Positions 17,116 to 27,958 are shown, counted from the stretch's first letter. The stretch is 64,000 nucleotides of DNA from Streptococcus infantis (GCF_021497965.1 NZ_CP046525.1:1178001-1242000); one strand, 5' to 3'. Translations and numbers: made by a program. The notes: generated by a model from the letters alone, not told the origin.

Positions 17116-17197
17116 TTTTCTTGATTTAAGACTGCAAAATAGGGAAACACTTCTGCTATAGAAATAATTGATAACTAATAAATATAAGGAGAAAAAC

Positions 17198-19141
17198 ATG
17201 ATTAAGATTACTTTCCCTGATGGCGCTGTTCGTGAATTCGAATCTGGCGTTACTACTTTTGAAATTGCCCAATCTATCAGCAATTCCCTAGCTAAAAAGG
17301 CTCTTGCTGGTAAATTTAACGGCAAATTGATTGACACTACTCGTGCTATCACAGAAGACGGAAGCATTGAAATCGTGACACCTGATCACGAAGATGCCCT
17401 TCCAATCTTGCGTCACTCAGCAGCTCACTTATTCGCTCAAGCAGCTCGTCGCCTCTTCCCAGATATTCATTTGGGTGTTGGCCCAGCTATCGAAGATGGT
17501 TTCTACTACGATACAGATAACCAAGCTGGCCAAATCTCTAACGAAGACCTTCCTCGTATCGAAGAAGAAATGAAGAAAATCGTTAAGGAAAACTTCCCAT
17601 CTATTCGTGAAGAAGTGACCAAGGATGAAGCGCGTGAAATCTTCAAAAATGATCCATACAAATTGGAATTGATCGAAGAACACTCAGAAGACGAAGGTGG
17701 CTTGACCATCTACCGTCAAGGTGAGTACGTAGACCTCTGCCGTGGCCCACACGTCCCATCAACTGGTCGCATCCAAATCTTCCACCTTCTCAACGTGGCT
17801 GGTGCTTACTGGCGTGGTAATAGCGACAATGCCATGATGCAACGTATCTATGGTACTGCCTGGTTTGACAAGAAAGACTTGAAGAACTACCTTCAAATGC
17901 GTGAAGAAGCTAAAGAACGTGACCACCGTAAACTTGGTAAAGAGCTTGACCTCTTCATGATTTCTCAAGAGGTTGGTCAAGGGCTTCCATTCTGGTTGCC
18001 AAATGGTGCGACTATCCGTCGTGAATTGGAACGCTACATCGTCGACAAGGAAATCGCCGCTGGTTACCAACACGTCTACACTCCACCAATTGCCTCAGTA
18101 GAACTTTACAAGACTTCTGGTCACTGGGATCACTACCGTGAAGATATGTTCCCAACTATGGATATGGGTGATGGTGAAGAATTCGTTCTTCGTCCAATGA
18201 ACTGTCCTCACCATATCGAAGTCTTTAAACACCACGTTCACTCTTACCGTGAATTACCAATCCGTATTGCTGAAATCGGTATGATGCACCGCTATGAAAA
18301 ATCTGGTGCTCTCACAGGGCTTCAACGTGTACGTGAAATGTCACTTAATGATGGTCATACTTTCGTAACACCTGAACAAATCAAAGATGAGTTCCAACGT
18401 ACGCTTCAATTGATTATCGATGTTTACGAAGATTTCAACTTGACTGACTATCGTTTCCGTTTGTCATACCGCGACCCTAAAGATACTCACAAGTACTTCG
18501 ATAACGATGAAATGTGGGAAAATGCTCAACGTATGTTGAAATCAGCTATGGATGACATGGGACTTGACTACTTTGAAGCTGAAGGTGAAGCTGCCTTCTA
18601 CGGACCAAAATTGGATATCCAAGTCAAGACAGCTCTCGGTAAAGAAGAAACACTTTCTACGATTCAGCTTGACTTCTTGCTTCCAGAACGCTTCGACCTT
18701 AAATACATCGGAGCTGATGGTGAAGAGCATCGTCCAGTTATGATCCACCGTGGGGTTATCTCAACTATGGAACGCTTTACAGCTATCTTGATTGAAAACT
18801 ACAAGGGTGCCTTCCCAACATGGCTTGCACCACACCAAGTAACTCTCATCCCAGTATCTAACGAGAAACACGTTGACTACGCTTGGGAAGTAGCGAAGAA
18901 ACTCCGTGACCGTGGTGTCCGTGCAGACGTGGATGAACGTAATGAGAAAATGCAATTCAAGATCCGTGCTTCACAAACTAGCAAGATTCCTTACCAATTG
19001 ATCGTTGGTGACAAGGAAATGGAAGACGGTACTGTTAATGTCCGCCGCTACGGCCAAAAAGAAACACAAACTGTCTCAGTTGATGACTTTGTAGAAGCTA
19101 TCCTAGCTGATATTGCCAACAAATCACGTGTTGAGAAATAA
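17198..19141 (+). CDS. thrS: Threonyl-tRNA synthetase
   Basis: A 647-residue enzyme that charges tRNA-Thr. Domains in order are TGS (about 1-62), the second editing domain (about 65-225, with [16 protein letters not shown] and the [12 protein letters not shown] motif), the class II catalytic core (with zinc ligands in RPMNCPHH, motif 2 [15 protein letters not shown] and motif 3 near [11 protein letters not shown]) and the anticodon-binding domain ([11 protein letters not shown] to the end). The start at 17198 follows AAGGAG; the longer open frame from 17168 lacks an RBS. Regulated by the T-box leader. Confidence 0.98.
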   Translation: MIKITFPDGAVREFESGVTTFEIAQSISNSLAKKALAGKFNGKLIDTTRAITEDGSIEIVTPDHEDALPILRHSAAHLFAQAARRLFPDIHLGVGPAIEDGFYYDTDNQAGQISNEDLPRIEEEMKKIVKENFPSIREEVTKDEAREIFKNDPYKLELIEEHSEDEGGLTIYRQGEYVDLCRGPHVPSTGRIQIFHLLNVAGAYWRGNSDNAMMQRIYGTAWFDKKDLKNYLQMREEAKERDHRKLGKELDLFMISQEVGQGLPFWLPNGATIRRELERYIVDKEIAAGYQHVYTPPIASVELYKTSGHWDHYREDMFPTMDMGDGEEFVLRPMNCPHHIEVFKHHVHSYRELPIRIAEIGMMHRYEKSGALTGLQRVREMSLNDGHTFVTPEQIKDEFQRTLQLIIDVYEDFNLTDYRFRLSYRDPKDTHKYFDNDEMWENAQRMLKSAMDDMGLDYFEAEGEAAFYGPKLDIQVKTALGKEETLSTIQLDFLLPERFDLKYIGADGEEHRPVMIHRGVISTMERFTAILIENYKGAFPTWLAPHQVTLIPVSNEKHVDYAWEVAKKLRDRGVRADVDERNEKMQFKIRASQTSKIPYQLIVGDKEMEDGTVNVRRYGQKETQTVSVDDFVEAILADIANKSRVEK

Positions 19142-19180
19142 AACGATCACTGTCTGAGAAACATTTTTCAGAGCCAGAAA

Positions 19181-19215
19181 AAGCAACAACTATTTCAGCT
19201 GTTGCTTTTTATATT
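19181..19215 (+). terminator. thrS terminator
   Basis: AAGCAACA and TGTTGCTT pair within a longer imperfect stem, followed by TTTTATATTTT. Confidence 0.8.
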
Positions 19216-19353
19216 TTATTTAATCTGAGCTAGTAGTGATTGGTCAACTCACTAAAAATGCTATCCTCATCAACAATCCTTTCTATCCACTAGATTTTGA
19301 ATATAAGATCTCTTCCCAAGATTTGCTCTCATGAATTAGACAAGTCAATATCC

Positions 19354-20415
19354 TCAATCCTTGTCTGCTTCATTGTCTGCTTCATTTTCTTTTGCGCGAT
19401 CGTTTTGTAAATTTTTTTCAGAGAGTTTTTGATCGATATACTTGTCAATGTTTTCGTAAAATTCCTTGATCGTCTCACTATCTGATTTTTCCGAATTATG
19501 GAATTGCTTGACTTTCAATTGAACAGATTCAATACCGTAAGAGGCTTGTTTTTGGCGAATGGTTTCTAATTCTTCTTCTGAAATCGGATCTCCAACAACA
19601 GTCAAGACCAATTCATTATTACTTGACTTGTAAACTTGATTAATGACCGTATAATTGGCGAACTCTTTTCCTACGAACTGTTTGATCTCTTGTTTTCGTT
19701 TTTCATTCATCGTCAGAGTGACTGCTGAATAGCTGGCTGGAAGGACCAATAATACAATCAAGGATATCAACCCAATTCTAATTTTAATGTTTAGCTCATT
19801 AAATGAACTTAAGGCAGATTTTTTCATCATAATTCTTGTTCCAACAATGTTGATTAGCATGATAAAGCCACAGTTGATCAAGAAAAGATAAAGGGCCCCA
19901 AATAAAAATCGAACATTTCCATTAGCTAAACCATATCCTGCAGTGCAGATAGGTGGCATCAGAGCTGTTGCGATGGCTACTCCTGGTACGATATTGTTTG
20001 CTTCTTTTTTCCTTGAACCAATGACACCTGCTATCCCACCAGCGATAGCAATGAGAACATCCCAAATGGTTGGAGAGGTTCGTGCAATCAACTGGCTACT
20101 TGCATAAGATAAGGGAGAAATCCAGAAATACAGAGCCGATACAAGCAAACTGACCAATACTTGAGTAAATAAAACCTTTAGAGATTGCTCAATTAAACGC
20201 GTATCAAAAATAGCTAAACCAAATCCCAGTCCAGCAATCGGTGTCATAAGAGGGGAAATCAGCATAGCTCCAATAACGACAGCTGTTGAATTCATATTTA
20301 GGCCTATAGAGGCAATAAAAATCGAACACATTAAAATCAATATATTACTTAATCGAACATGAAGGTCATCATATAGTTTCTCGCGGAATTCACGTGTTGA
20401 ATAGTTTCCGGACAT
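19354..20415 (-). CDS. DUF389 family membrane protein
   Basis: A 353-residue integral membrane protein matching DUF389 (TIGR00341-like). There are about six to seven hydrophobic helices between residues 25 and 230, with the family blocks STAVVIGAMLISPLMTPI and GVAIATALMPPICTAGYGLA. A soluble, charged tail follows (about 235-353) that is Glu/Lys/Asp-rich and probably helical at its end. Function unknown; the family is widespread. RBS AAGGAGTAACC precedes the ATG. Confidence 0.88.
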   Translation of the reverse strand: MSGNYSTREFREKLYDDLHVRLSNILILMCSIFIASIGLNMNSTAVVIGAMLISPLMTPIAGLGFGLAIFDTRLIEQSLKVLFTQVLVSLLVSALYFWISPLSYASSQLIARTSPTIWDVLIAIAGGIAGVIGSRKKEANNIVPGVAIATALMPPICTAGYGLANGNVRFLFGALYLFLINCGFIMLINIVGTRIMMKKSALSSFNELNIKIRIGLISLIVLLVLPASYSAVTLTMNEKRKQEIKQFVGKEFANYTVINQVYKSSNNELVLTVVGDPISEEELETIRQKQASYGIESVQLKVKQFHNSEKSDSETIKEFYENIDKYIDQKLSEKNLQNDRAKENEADNEADKD

Positions 20416-20724
20416 TGGTTACTCCTTTTATTTCATATAATCTTGTTTCTGCATGGATGATGGTAGAGAGACTTCTGTCCAAACTGACATGTTTTTAATT
20501 CTTACCTGTGATTCTTTTGAACATTATCATTTAAATATCCATCAGTCCATCCTACATATTATATCAAAAATTTTACAGTCTTTCTCTGAAGAACTCAATC
20601 AATTTAAAAGATAGCGAACGGAAAAATTCCAGTTACCTTTTTCTTTGTTCTATCCTATTTTCTCACTACATAGAAATCTAAAGAAGAGCTTGAAAGATTT
20701 CTTCCAAGCTCTTAGCATTTCTTT
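20416..20724. other. Intergenic region between the DUF389 gene and the sensor kinase
   Basis: No gene is visible. It holds an extended -10 for the DUF389 gene (minus-strand TGATATAAT, 20558-20563), giving a leader of roughly 140 bases, and the sensor-kinase terminator at 20685-20712. I see nothing else. Confidence 0.6.
20685..20712 (-). terminator. Terminator of the two-component operon
   Basis: AGAGCTTG and CAAGCTCT pair; on the minus strand the T-rich tail is poor (TCTTTAGATTT). Confidence 0.55.
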
Positions 20725-21699
20725 TTACTCAATAAGTAGGTTCACTTCCGCAAACTTAATTCGCACGGTTGTTCCTTGACCAAGTTCAGATTCGATACGG
20801 ATTTGATGACCTAATTCTTGGCTAATTTTCTGGGTTAAATAGAGACCAAGTCCAGATGACTGCTGGGTCATACGACCATTGTAACCTGAAAATCCGCGTT
20901 CAAAGACTCGAAGAACATCACTATTTTTAATGCCGATTCCTGTATCCTTGATACAAAGGTCCTGACCGTCCATATAGATTTCAATTCCACCTTCATTAGT
21001 GTACTTGAGGCTATTTGAGAGAATTTGTTCAATGACCACCAACAACCATTTTTTATCCGTCACAATGCTTCTATCCAAGTCATGCATATTAATACTTAGG
21101 CTTTTCTGGATAAAGAAAATAGCATATTTGCGAATGACTTCCTTGACCAGATTTTCTATATTTTCTTTTTTCAAAACCAAATCATCATGGAAACTTTCTA
21201 AGCGTAGATATTGGAGCACGAGATTGGTATAGGAATCAATTTTGAAAATTTCTTGTTCCAATTGTCGCTTAAGCTCTCGTTCAGAAACTTCTGCCACCAA
21301 TAGACGGGTTGCTGCTATGGGGGTCTTGATTTGATGCACCCACAAGGTATAGTAGTCTAGTAAATCTGTTAGCTTGCTTTCCGCTTCTGATTTCTTTTGA
21401 TAAAGCTCAGCTTCGCGTTCGTCCAATTTTTCTGCTAGAGCACATTCCAAAGGAGATTTTGGTTCTCTCTCAGAATAAAGCATTTCCTTACGATAAACTT
21501 CTGCTTCTACTAGGATATCCCAGATGAAAAATAAAAGGGTTAGAAAACTACAAAGCAGAAAGAAGTAAAGAAAGTAAGAACCTAGATTTGTAAATAAAAT
21601 GTGAAAGGCGAGGGCAAGGCAGCTAATCAAAAAAATGAAAACCAGAAGGCGAATCCGTGAGCGCAGATAAGCCAGAAAAAATTGTCTCCAATTAAGCAT
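20725..21699 (-). CDS. Intramembrane-sensing histidine kinase (BceS-like)
   Basis: A 324-residue sensor kinase with two membrane helices close together (about 13-35 and 41-60) and almost no external loop. That is typical of BceS-type kinases, which sense through an ABC transporter. The phosphoacceptor is H122 in WVHQIKTPIAA. The ATP-binding domain shows the N box (EQILSNSLKYT), D-box GIGI and the G-rich FSGYNGRMTQQSSGLGLYL. It overlaps the response-regulator gene by eight bases. By location beside thrS and by shape it matches pneumococcal TCS01, which responds to bacitracin-like peptides; no BceAB transporter is encoded here. Confidence 0.9.
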   Translation of the reverse strand: MLNWRQFFLAYLRSRIRLLVFIFLISCLALAFHILFTNLGSYFLYFFLLCSFLTLLFFIWDILVEAEVYRKEMLYSEREPKSPLECALAEKLDEREAELYQKKSEAESKLTDLLDYYTLWVHQIKTPIAATRLLVAEVSERELKRQLEQEIFKIDSYTNLVLQYLRLESFHDDLVLKKENIENLVKEVIRKYAIFFIQKSLSINMHDLDRSIVTDKKWLLVVIEQILSNSLKYTNEGGIEIYMDGQDLCIKDTGIGIKNSDVLRVFERGFSGYNGRMTQQSSGLGLYLTQKISQELGHQIRIESELGQGTTVRIKFAEVNLLIE

Positions 21700-22369
21700 G
21701 TTTCAACCCGTATCCGATACCTTTCTTGGTCTCAATAAATCCTACCAAACCTTGCTCTTCCAGTTTTTTACGCAATCGCGCAACATTGACAGAAAGAGTA
21801 TTATCGTCGATGAAAAAGTCACTATTCCAGAGTTCTCGCATCAGATCATCACGCGCCACGATATTTCCTGCGTGTTCAAAAAGAACACGTAAGATTTGAA
21901 ATTCATTCTTTGTCAGCGTGATTGCTTGTCCCTCAACATGCAAATCCATAGACTTGGTATTGAGGATCACTCCTGCATACTCCAAGAGACTTTCATCCCG
22001 CCCAAACTCATAAGAGCGACGCAATAATCCCTGTACCTTGGCTAAAAGGACCTGTTGATCAAAAGGTTTGGTCACAAAATCATCTGCTCCCATATTGATA
22101 GCCATCACGATATCCATAGCCTGGTCTCTGGAAGACAGAAACATAATAGGAACTTTTGAAATCTTGCGAATTTCCTGGCACCAATGATAGCCATTAAACA
22201 AGGGAAGACCAATATCCATAAGAACCAGATGTGGCTCAGACTGAACAAATAGCGTTAGAACTTCCATAAAGTCTTCTACCATGACTACTTCAAAACCCCA
22301 TTCGGAGAGCATTTTCCCAACTTGCTGACGGATTACTGGATCATCTTCTACTAGTAAAATCTTATGCAT
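21692..22369 (-). CDS. OmpR-family response regulator (BceR-like)
   Basis: A 225-residue transcription regulator. The receiver domain has acidic pocket D9/D10 and the phosphorylation site D52 (VLMDIGLP), and the C-terminal OmpR winged helix ends NVARLRKKLEEQGLVGFIETKKGIGYGL. It is the partner of the kinase encoded directly downstream, with overlapping stop and start codons. Its target promoters are not in view; BceR-type regulators usually control transporters that remove peptide antibiotics. Confidence 0.93.
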   Translation of the reverse strand: MHKILLVEDDPVIRQQVGKMLSEWGFEVVMVEDFMEVLTLFVQSEPHLVLMDIGLPLFNGYHWCQEIRKISKVPIMFLSSRDQAMDIVMAINMGADDFVTKPFDQQVLLAKVQGLLRRSYEFGRDESLLEYAGVILNTKSMDLHVEGQAITLTKNEFQILRVLFEHAGNIVARDDLMRELWNSDFFIDDNTLSVNVARLRKKLEEQGLVGFIETKKGIGYGLKHA

Positions 22370-22436
22370 CTGCTCCTCCTTTTTCTATATTATAGCAAAA
22401 TTTTTCTCACTACTAGCGAAATTGATGTAAATCTGA

Positions 22437-22442
22437 TATGAT
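22437..22442 (+). promoter_or_regulatory. -10 element (TGATATGAT) of the DUF2974 gene
   Basis: Extended -10 TGATATGAT, 23 bases before the chosen start codon. Confidence 0.5.
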
Positions 22443-22464
22443 AAAAGTTAAGAAAGGAATTCCC

Positions 22465-23541
22465 ATGGCCAATATTTTTGACTACCTAACTAATGTTCAA
22501 TACGATTCTTTTTATGATGTTCCCTTAAATGAACTAGATGTACTAGCTTTAACAGAGCTGACTTATCTTCCTTTTGATGACTTATTGGGCCAGCCTGTCA
22601 ATCGTTTAAGCGATGTCGCAACCCGTGTTCCTCGAGAGAGCACCATGTTGACCAATAAAGAACGTCTCCAGCTTCTAGATCAGCTTGCCCAACACAAACG
22701 TTTTAGAAATTGCAAGCTATCAAACTTTATTAACGAGATTGATGTGGAACTTCAAAAGCAATTTGCTGCTATGACCTATCGCCTGAATCTAGATACTTAT
22801 CTCATTGTATTTCGAGGTACAGACGATAGTATTATTGGCTGGAAAGAAGATTTCCATATGACCTACATGAAGGAAATCCCTGCCCAAAAGCATGCTCTTG
22901 AATACTTGGAAAATTTCTTTGCTCAACATCCAAAACAAAAAGTGATGGTAGCTGGACATTCTAAAGGTGGCAATCTAGCTGTCTACGCTGCTAGCCAAAT
23001 TCAACTTGAATTGCAAGAAAAAATATCCGCAGTTTATACCTATGATGCCCCTGGTCTCCAAGCTGAACTGACTAAAAGCACCGGCTATCAAGATGTCATT
23101 CCAAAAATTCATCGTTATGTCCCACAAGGTTCTGTCATCGGAATGATGCTGGAAGCTCCTGATACTCCTATTGTTGTCAAGTCTACCGCACTTGGAGGAA
23201 TCGCTCAACACAATACTTTCAGCTGGCTAACTGAAGGACACCACTTCGTCCAACTAGAGGCAATCAGTAGCGAAAGTTTACAAATCAAAGACACTCTTAA
23301 AGAATGGGTGGATAGTGTTCCCGATGAGGAATTAGAGCTCTACTTTGATCTCTTCTTTGGAACCATCCTAGAGTCTGGAATTAGCTCCATTAATGAACTA
23401 TCTTCAAAAAACGCGATCGAACATGTTCGACAACTAGTTTCCCAGGCACAAACTCTAGAGCCCAAGCAAGTTGAAACCTTAAAAAATCTAACACAACTCC
23501 TACTGGATGCCCGTTTCCAAGCATGGAAAAATCATTTTTAA
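22465..23541 (+). CDS. DUF2974 (Mbeg1-like) alpha/beta hydrolase
   Basis: A 358-residue cytosolic lipase-like protein. The serine nucleophile elbow AGHSKGGNLAVY is followed by the expected strand-helix pattern and by YDAPG. Histidines near the C-terminal half (AQHNTFSWLTEGHHF) are candidates for the triad. I recognise the DUF2974/Mbeg1-like family, of unknown substrate. The start MANIFDYL at 22465 is preferred because AAAGGA precedes it; an ATG at 22438 lies inside the -10 region. Confidence 0.85.
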   Translation: MANIFDYLTNVQYDSFYDVPLNELDVLALTELTYLPFDDLLGQPVNRLSDVATRVPRESTMLTNKERLQLLDQLAQHKRFRNCKLSNFINEIDVELQKQFAAMTYRLNLDTYLIVFRGTDDSIIGWKEDFHMTYMKEIPAQKHALEYLENFFAQHPKQKVMVAGHSKGGNLAVYAASQIQLELQEKISAVYTYDAPGLQAELTKSTGYQDVIPKIHRYVPQGSVIGMMLEAPDTPIVVKSTALGGIAQHNTFSWLTEGHHFVQLEAISSESLQIKDTLKEWVDSVPDEELELYFDLFFGTILESGISSINELSSKNAIEHVRQLVSQAQTLEPKQVETLKNLTQLLLDARFQAWKNHF

Positions 23542-23550
23542 TGTATTAAA

Positions 23551-23580
23551 AAGTCCCTTCTTTTATGGAGGGACTTTCTT
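23551..23580 (+). terminator. Terminator after the DUF2974 gene
   Basis: AAGTCCCTTC and GGAGGGACTT pair, followed by TCTTGTT. Confidence 0.65.
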
Positions 23581-23651
23581 GTTGATTGATTTCTTATTTT
23601 GTCCTTCTGTGTTATACTAGAAACTGTAAATTCTTTGAAAGAGGAAATCCT

Positions 23652-24281
23652 ATGAAAATCCATAAAACCGTAAATCCTGTTGCCTATGAAAACACTTATT
23701 ATCTCGAAGGAGACCAACACCTGATCGTGGTCGATCCTGGTAGCAACTGGGATGCTATTCGCAAGACTATCGAGAACATCAACAAACCAGTCTGTGCGAT
23801 TCTATTGACCCATACTCACTACGATCATATCTTGAGTCTTGACTTGGTCAGAGATACTTTTGGAAATCCTCCAGTCTATGTGGCTGAGAGTGAAGCTTCT
23901 TGGCTTTATACTCCTGTTGATAATCTTTCTGGGCTTCCTAGACACGATGATATGGCAGATGTCCTATGTAGACCAGCTGAACATACCTTCGTTTTTCATG
24001 AAGAATACCAAATCGAGGAGTTTCGTTTTACGGTACTTCCAACTCCAGGTCACTCTATCGGTGGCGTTTCACTCGTTTTCCCAGACGGACACTTGGTCTT
24101 AACGGGAGATGCCCTTTTCCGAGAAACCATTGGTCGAACAGACTTGCCAACTGGTAGTATGGAACAACTCCTTCATAGTATCCAAAGCCAGCTCTTCACC
24201 CTTCCTAACTACGATGTCTATCCTGGACATGGTCCTGCTACGACCATCGCTCACGAAAAAACCTTTAATCCATTTTTCTAA
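23652..24281 (+). CDS. Metallo-beta-lactamase-fold hydrolase (glyoxalase II-like)
   Basis: A 209-residue metal hydrolase. The zinc motif THTHYDHI is present, with further ligands in PTPGHSIGG, TGDALF and the final YPGHGPATT. This set and the length fit the YcbL/glyoxalase II-like branch that hydrolyses thioesters, but the substrate is not certain. The ATG at 23652 is preferred over the upstream frame because GAAAGAGGAAATCC precedes it. Confidence 0.88.
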   Translation: MKIHKTVNPVAYENTYYLEGDQHLIVVDPGSNWDAIRKTIENINKPVCAILLTHTHYDHILSLDLVRDTFGNPPVYVAESEASWLYTPVDNLSGLPRHDDMADVLCRPAEHTFVFHEEYQIEEFRFTVLPTPGHSIGGVSLVFPDGHLVLTGDALFRETIGRTDLPTGSMEQLLHSIQSQLFTLPNYDVYPGHGPATTIAHEKTFNPFF

Positions 24282-24288
24282 AACATAA

Positions 24289-24318
24289 AAACCAAGGACA
24301 ATCATCCTTGGTTTTTTG
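24289..24318. terminator. Bidirectional terminator between the MBL-fold gene and pepO
   Basis: AACCAAGGA and TCCTTGGTT form the stem, with A and T runs on the two sides. Confidence 0.85.
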
Positions 24319-24319
24319 A

Positions 24320-26212
24320 TTACCAAATAATCACACGGTCTTCTGGTGAGCGCCACATGCCGTCGCCTTCTTTGACATCATAGGTTGTAAAGAAGTCATC
24401 AAAGTTTGGCACTTGGACATTGACACGGAGTTTAGCTGGCGCGTGCACATCAACGCTGGCCATGAGTTTCATCAACTCTGGACGACCTTTCATTCGCCAG
24501 ATACGAGCAAAGTTGTTGAAGAACTCTTCAGCTGAGAAGTCTGGCTCTCTCTTAGCAGCTTCTAGCGCTGCGGCGATTCCTCCAAGGTCAGCAACGTTTT
24601 CGGATACGGTTAATTTACCATTGATTTTTGCACCGTAAGATTCTTGACCATCAAACTGGTCGATAACCTTCTGAGTTTTCTCTTTGAAGGCTGCATAGTC
24701 GCTTTCTGTCCACCAATCCTTAAGGCTACCATTTTCATCAAAGGAAGCTCCGTTGGTATCAAAAGCGTGAGAGATTTCATGGGCGATAACTGCTCCGATA
24801 CCACCATAGTTGGCAGAAGATGACTGGTGCAAGTCATAGAATGGAGCCTGCAAGATAGCCGCTGGGAAGACAATCAAGTTCTTTTGTGGATTGTAGTAAG
24901 CATTGACCATGTGAGCAGGCATTCCCCACTCCTTATAGTCAACTGGCTGGTTCCACTTGCTCCAGCTGTGCTTGATTTCCACACGCGCAAAGGCTAGAGC
25001 ATTCTCAAAGAGACTAGCGTTTTCGTCTACTACTTTATCCTTGTAGCGAGCTGGGAGCTCTTCTGGATAACCGATATAAGGCTTGATGACATTGAGTTTG
25101 ACGATAGCTTTTTCTCGCGTTTCAGGAGTTAACCAGTCATTCTTAGCCAAGCGTTCCTTATAAACATCAATCATAGTTGCCACTTTTTTCTCAACGTCTG
25201 CCTTAGCTTCCGGAGAGAATTTTTCATGTGCATACCAAAGACCGAGCGCTTGTTTGAATGGTCCTTGGGCCAAGTGGTAAGCAGCCTTGCGCTTATCTTG
25301 GGCTTCTGGAACACCTGAAAGAGCACGGCCATAGGCACCTGACAAAATGCGAATCTCATCTGTCAGATAGCTAGTTGAAAGATTGACCACACTCAAGATC
25401 AAGCTTGCCTTGAGCAAAGGCCAAGCTTCTTCACTATAGAATTGCTCTGCTGCTTGCCAGAAACGTTCCTCATCTACGATAACCTTATCTGGAGTTTGAC
25501 CAATCACAGTTTGGAAGAAGTCATCGAGAGGTAGAGCAGGTGCAAACTTCTTGAAATCTTCATAAGAGTATGGATGGTAGAGTTTGGCATATTCTGAACT
25601 CTCTTCGTTTGAAAGTACGACTGCTGCGATACGGCGATCCAACTCCAATCGTTTCTCTAAAAGATCTTCGATTTCTTCATCTGAGAAGTCATAGGCTTTG
25701 AGGAGATTCGCAGTACTTTCTTTCCAAAGGTTCAATAATTCCTCGCGCTGTGGATGGTCTTCCGCATAGTAGGTTGTGTCAGGCAAGATTGTTCCTGGAG
25801 CACTAGCCCAGAGAACATTGGTTCTAGCATCCATAAAGTCTGGTGATACTCCAAATGGAAGGAAGTTTGGTTTCCCTGCTAGCTCAAACTCTGCTAGCTT
25901 GCTTGTAAAGTCTGCGAAGCTCTCCAAATCTTGGTATTCCTTAAGCATAGGAAGGACTGGCTTGATGCCATCAGCTTCTCGCTTATCGAAATCTCTGACC
26001 ATACGATGGTATTTGACAAAGTTTGCTAAGATGGTATCTTCTGGAACATCTTCTCCAACCAACCATTTGTCAGTTGTCGTTAGCATGAGGTCTTCGATTT
26101 CTTCGTCAAGGTCGATAAAACCACCTGTTCGTGATTTGTCAGCTGGAATGACTGCAGTCTTTTCCCATTCACCATTTATAGCATCATAAAAATCATCTTG
26201 ATAACGTGTCAT
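24320..26212 (-). CDS. pepO: M13-family endopeptidase PepO (neprilysin-like)
   Basis: A 630-residue zinc endopeptidase. The zinc site HEISH is at 478-482 (AVIAHEISHAFDTNG), the third ligand follows in SENVADLGG, and the substrate-binding NAYYNPQKN lies before it. No signal peptide is visible, as in lactococcal PepO; pneumococcal PepO is nevertheless found outside cells in published work. It is divergent from the psa manganese operon, the order known in pneumococcus. Normal length for the family. Confidence 0.96.
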   Translation of the reverse strand: MTRYQDDFYDAINGEWEKTAVIPADKSRTGGFIDLDEEIEDLMLTTTDKWLVGEDVPEDTILANFVKYHRMVRDFDKREADGIKPVLPMLKEYQDLESFADFTSKLAEFELAGKPNFLPFGVSPDFMDARTNVLWASAPGTILPDTTYYAEDHPQREELLNLWKESTANLLKAYDFSDEEIEDLLEKRLELDRRIAAVVLSNEESSEYAKLYHPYSYEDFKKFAPALPLDDFFQTVIGQTPDKVIVDEERFWQAAEQFYSEEAWPLLKASLILSVVNLSTSYLTDEIRILSGAYGRALSGVPEAQDKRKAAYHLAQGPFKQALGLWYAHEKFSPEAKADVEKKVATMIDVYKERLAKNDWLTPETREKAIVKLNVIKPYIGYPEELPARYKDKVVDENASLFENALAFARVEIKHSWSKWNQPVDYKEWGMPAHMVNAYYNPQKNLIVFPAAILQAPFYDLHQSSSANYGGIGAVIAHEISHAFDTNGASFDENGSLKDWWTESDYAAFKEKTQKVIDQFDGQESYGAKINGKLTVSENVADLGGIAAALEAAKREPDFSAEEFFNNFARIWRMKGRPELMKLMASVDVHAPAKLRVNVQVPNFDDFFTTYDVKEGDGMWRSPEDRVIIW

Positions 26213-26330
26213 CTTGTTCTCACTTTCCTAATTTCACTTATTCCTAGCTTAGCAAAATTCCCTGGGGAATGCAATTAAAAATGCCTTCTCCTCCTATTTG
26301 ATTTCATTATTAATATTTTAATTTTTACCA

Positions 26331-26350
26331 AAATTAACTTGACTTAAAAA
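26331..26350. promoter_or_regulatory. Manganese operator (PsaR/ScaR-type site) of psaBCA
   Basis: AAATTAACTTGACTTAAAAA matches the known streptococcal ScaR/PsaR site (AAATTAACTTGACTTAA) and covers the -35 element, so manganese-loaded PsaR would block transcription. Confidence 0.8.
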
Positions 26351-26367
26351 TAAAATTAAGGTATATT
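26339..26367 (+). promoter_or_regulatory. psaBCA promoter
   Basis: -35 TTGACT (26339-26344), 17 bases, -10 TATATT (26362-26367). RBS AAGGAGG follows. Confidence 0.85.
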
Positions 26368-26390
26368 AAAATAAGGAGGAATACAACTGT

Positions 26391-27113
26391 ATGATACGTA
26401 TCGAAAACCTCAGTGTCTCCTACAAAGAAACTTTGGCACTAAAGGATATTTCACTAGTGCTCCAAGGACCAACGATTACCGGGATTATTGGTCCAAACGG
26501 CGCTGGAAAATCAACCTTATTAAAAAGTATGCTGGGCATTATCCCACATGAAGGACATGCTTTTATCGACGATAAAGAAATGAACAAATCTCTTAAGAAA
26601 ATTGCCTATGTCGAGCAAAAAATTCATATCGACTACAACTTTCCTATCAAGGTAAAAGAATGTGTCTCTCTGGGACTCTACCCATCCATCCCACTCTTTC
26701 ACACTTTAAAAGCAAACCACTGGAAAAAGGTAGCTGAAGCACTCGAAATCGTAGGTCTTTCTGACTATGCAGATCGTCAGATTAGTCAACTATCTGGAGG
26801 ACAATTCCAGCGTGTTTTAATTGCCCGCTGTCTAGTTCAAGAGGCTGACTATATTCTCTTAGACGAGCCCTTTGTTGGGATTGACTCAGTCAGTGAAGAA
26901 ATTATCATGAACACGCTGAGAGATCTTAAAAAGGCTGGTAAGACGGTTCTTATCGTCCACCACGATCTCGGTAAGGTTCCCCATTATTTTGACCAGGTAC
27001 TCCTTCTCAACAAGGAGCTAATAGCCCTAGGTCCTACCAAGGAAACATTTACCAAAGCCAATCTCAAACAAGCTTATGGTGACCGACTCTTTTTCAATGG
27101 AGGTGACCTATGA
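26391..27113 (+). CDS. psaB: Manganese ABC transporter ATP-binding protein
   Basis: A 240-residue ATPase of the Mn2+ importer. Walker [10 protein letters not shown], signature [15 protein letters not shown] and Walker [13 protein letters not shown] are all present. First gene of psaBCA, under PsaR control. Its stop overlaps the psaC start by four bases (ATGA). Length and order match the streptococcal psa/sca operon. Confidence 0.97.
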   Translation: MIRIENLSVSYKETLALKDISLVLQGPTITGIIGPNGAGKSTLLKSMLGIIPHEGHAFIDDKEMNKSLKKIAYVEQKIHIDYNFPIKVKECVSLGLYPSIPLFHTLKANHWKKVAEALEIVGLSDYADRQISQLSGGQFQRVLIARCLVQEADYILLDEPFVGIDSVSEEIIMNTLRDLKKAGKTVLIVHHDLGKVPHYFDQVLLLNKELIALGPTKETFTKANLKQAYGDRLFFNGGDL

Positions 27114-27958
27114 TTGGAGAATTTATAGATGGATTGCAGAATTTCCACTTTCTACAAAATGCCTTGATTACAGCAGTTGTCATCGGTGTTGTAGCCGGAG
27201 CTGTTGGCTGCTTTATCATTCTACGTGGGATGTCTCTCATGGGCGATGCCATCTCGCACGCTGTTTTACCTGGTGTAGCTCTTTCTTTTATTTTAGGAAT
27301 TGACTTCTTTATCGGGGCTATTATCTTTGGACTACTTGCTTCTGTCATCATCACCTACATCAAGGGGAATTCTATCATCAAGAGCGACACTGCCATAGGG
27401 ATTACATTTTCTTCCTTCTTGGCTCTGGGTATCATCCTGATTAGTGTGGCTAAAAGCTCGACTGACCTCTTCCATATCCTCTTTGGGAATATCTTAGCTG
27501 TGCAAGACTTAGACATGTATATTACCATCGGTGTGGGAGCTCTCATTCTATTGATTATCGGAATTTTCTTCAAACAACTCTTGATTACATCCTTTGATGA
27601 ACTCCTAGCCAAGGCTATGGGCATGCCAGTTAATTTCTACCACTATCTACTCATGGTACTCTTGACTCTGGTGTCAGTGACTGCTATGCAAAGTGTCGGG
27701 ACCATCCTTATCGTAGCCATGCTGATTACCCCAGCTTCGACAGCTTATCTTTACGCTAATAGTCTTAAGAGCATGATTTTTCTTTCATCAGGCTTGGGAG
27801 CTCTAGCTTCTGTCTTGGGACTTTTTATCGGTTATAGCTTTAACTTGGCTGCAGGTTCAAGTATCGTGCTGACATCTGCCAGTTTCTTTCTTATCAGTTT
27901 CTTTATCGCACCAAAACAACGCTATCTGAAGCTGAAAAATAAAAAAATCAAACAATAA
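27110..27958 (+). CDS. psaC: Manganese ABC transporter permease
   Basis: A 282-residue membrane permease of the ZnuB/MntB family with about eight or nine helices. Family blocks include [20 protein letters not shown] and [19 protein letters not shown], with the [11 protein letters not shown] segment facing the ATPase. It forms the channel for Mn2+ delivered by PsaA. Translationally coupled to psaB. Confidence 0.97.
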   Translation: MIGEFIDGLQNFHFLQNALITAVVIGVVAGAVGCFIILRGMSLMGDAISHAVLPGVALSFILGIDFFIGAIIFGLLASVIITYIKGNSIIKSDTAIGITFSSFLALGIILISVAKSSTDLFHILFGNILAVQDLDMYITIGVGALILLIIGIFFKQLLITSFDELLAKAMGMPVNFYHYLLMVLLTLVSVTAMQSVGTILIVAMLITPASTAYLYANSLKSMIFLSSGLGALASVLGLFIGYSFNLAAGSSIVLTSASFFLISFFIAPKQRYLKLKNKKIKQ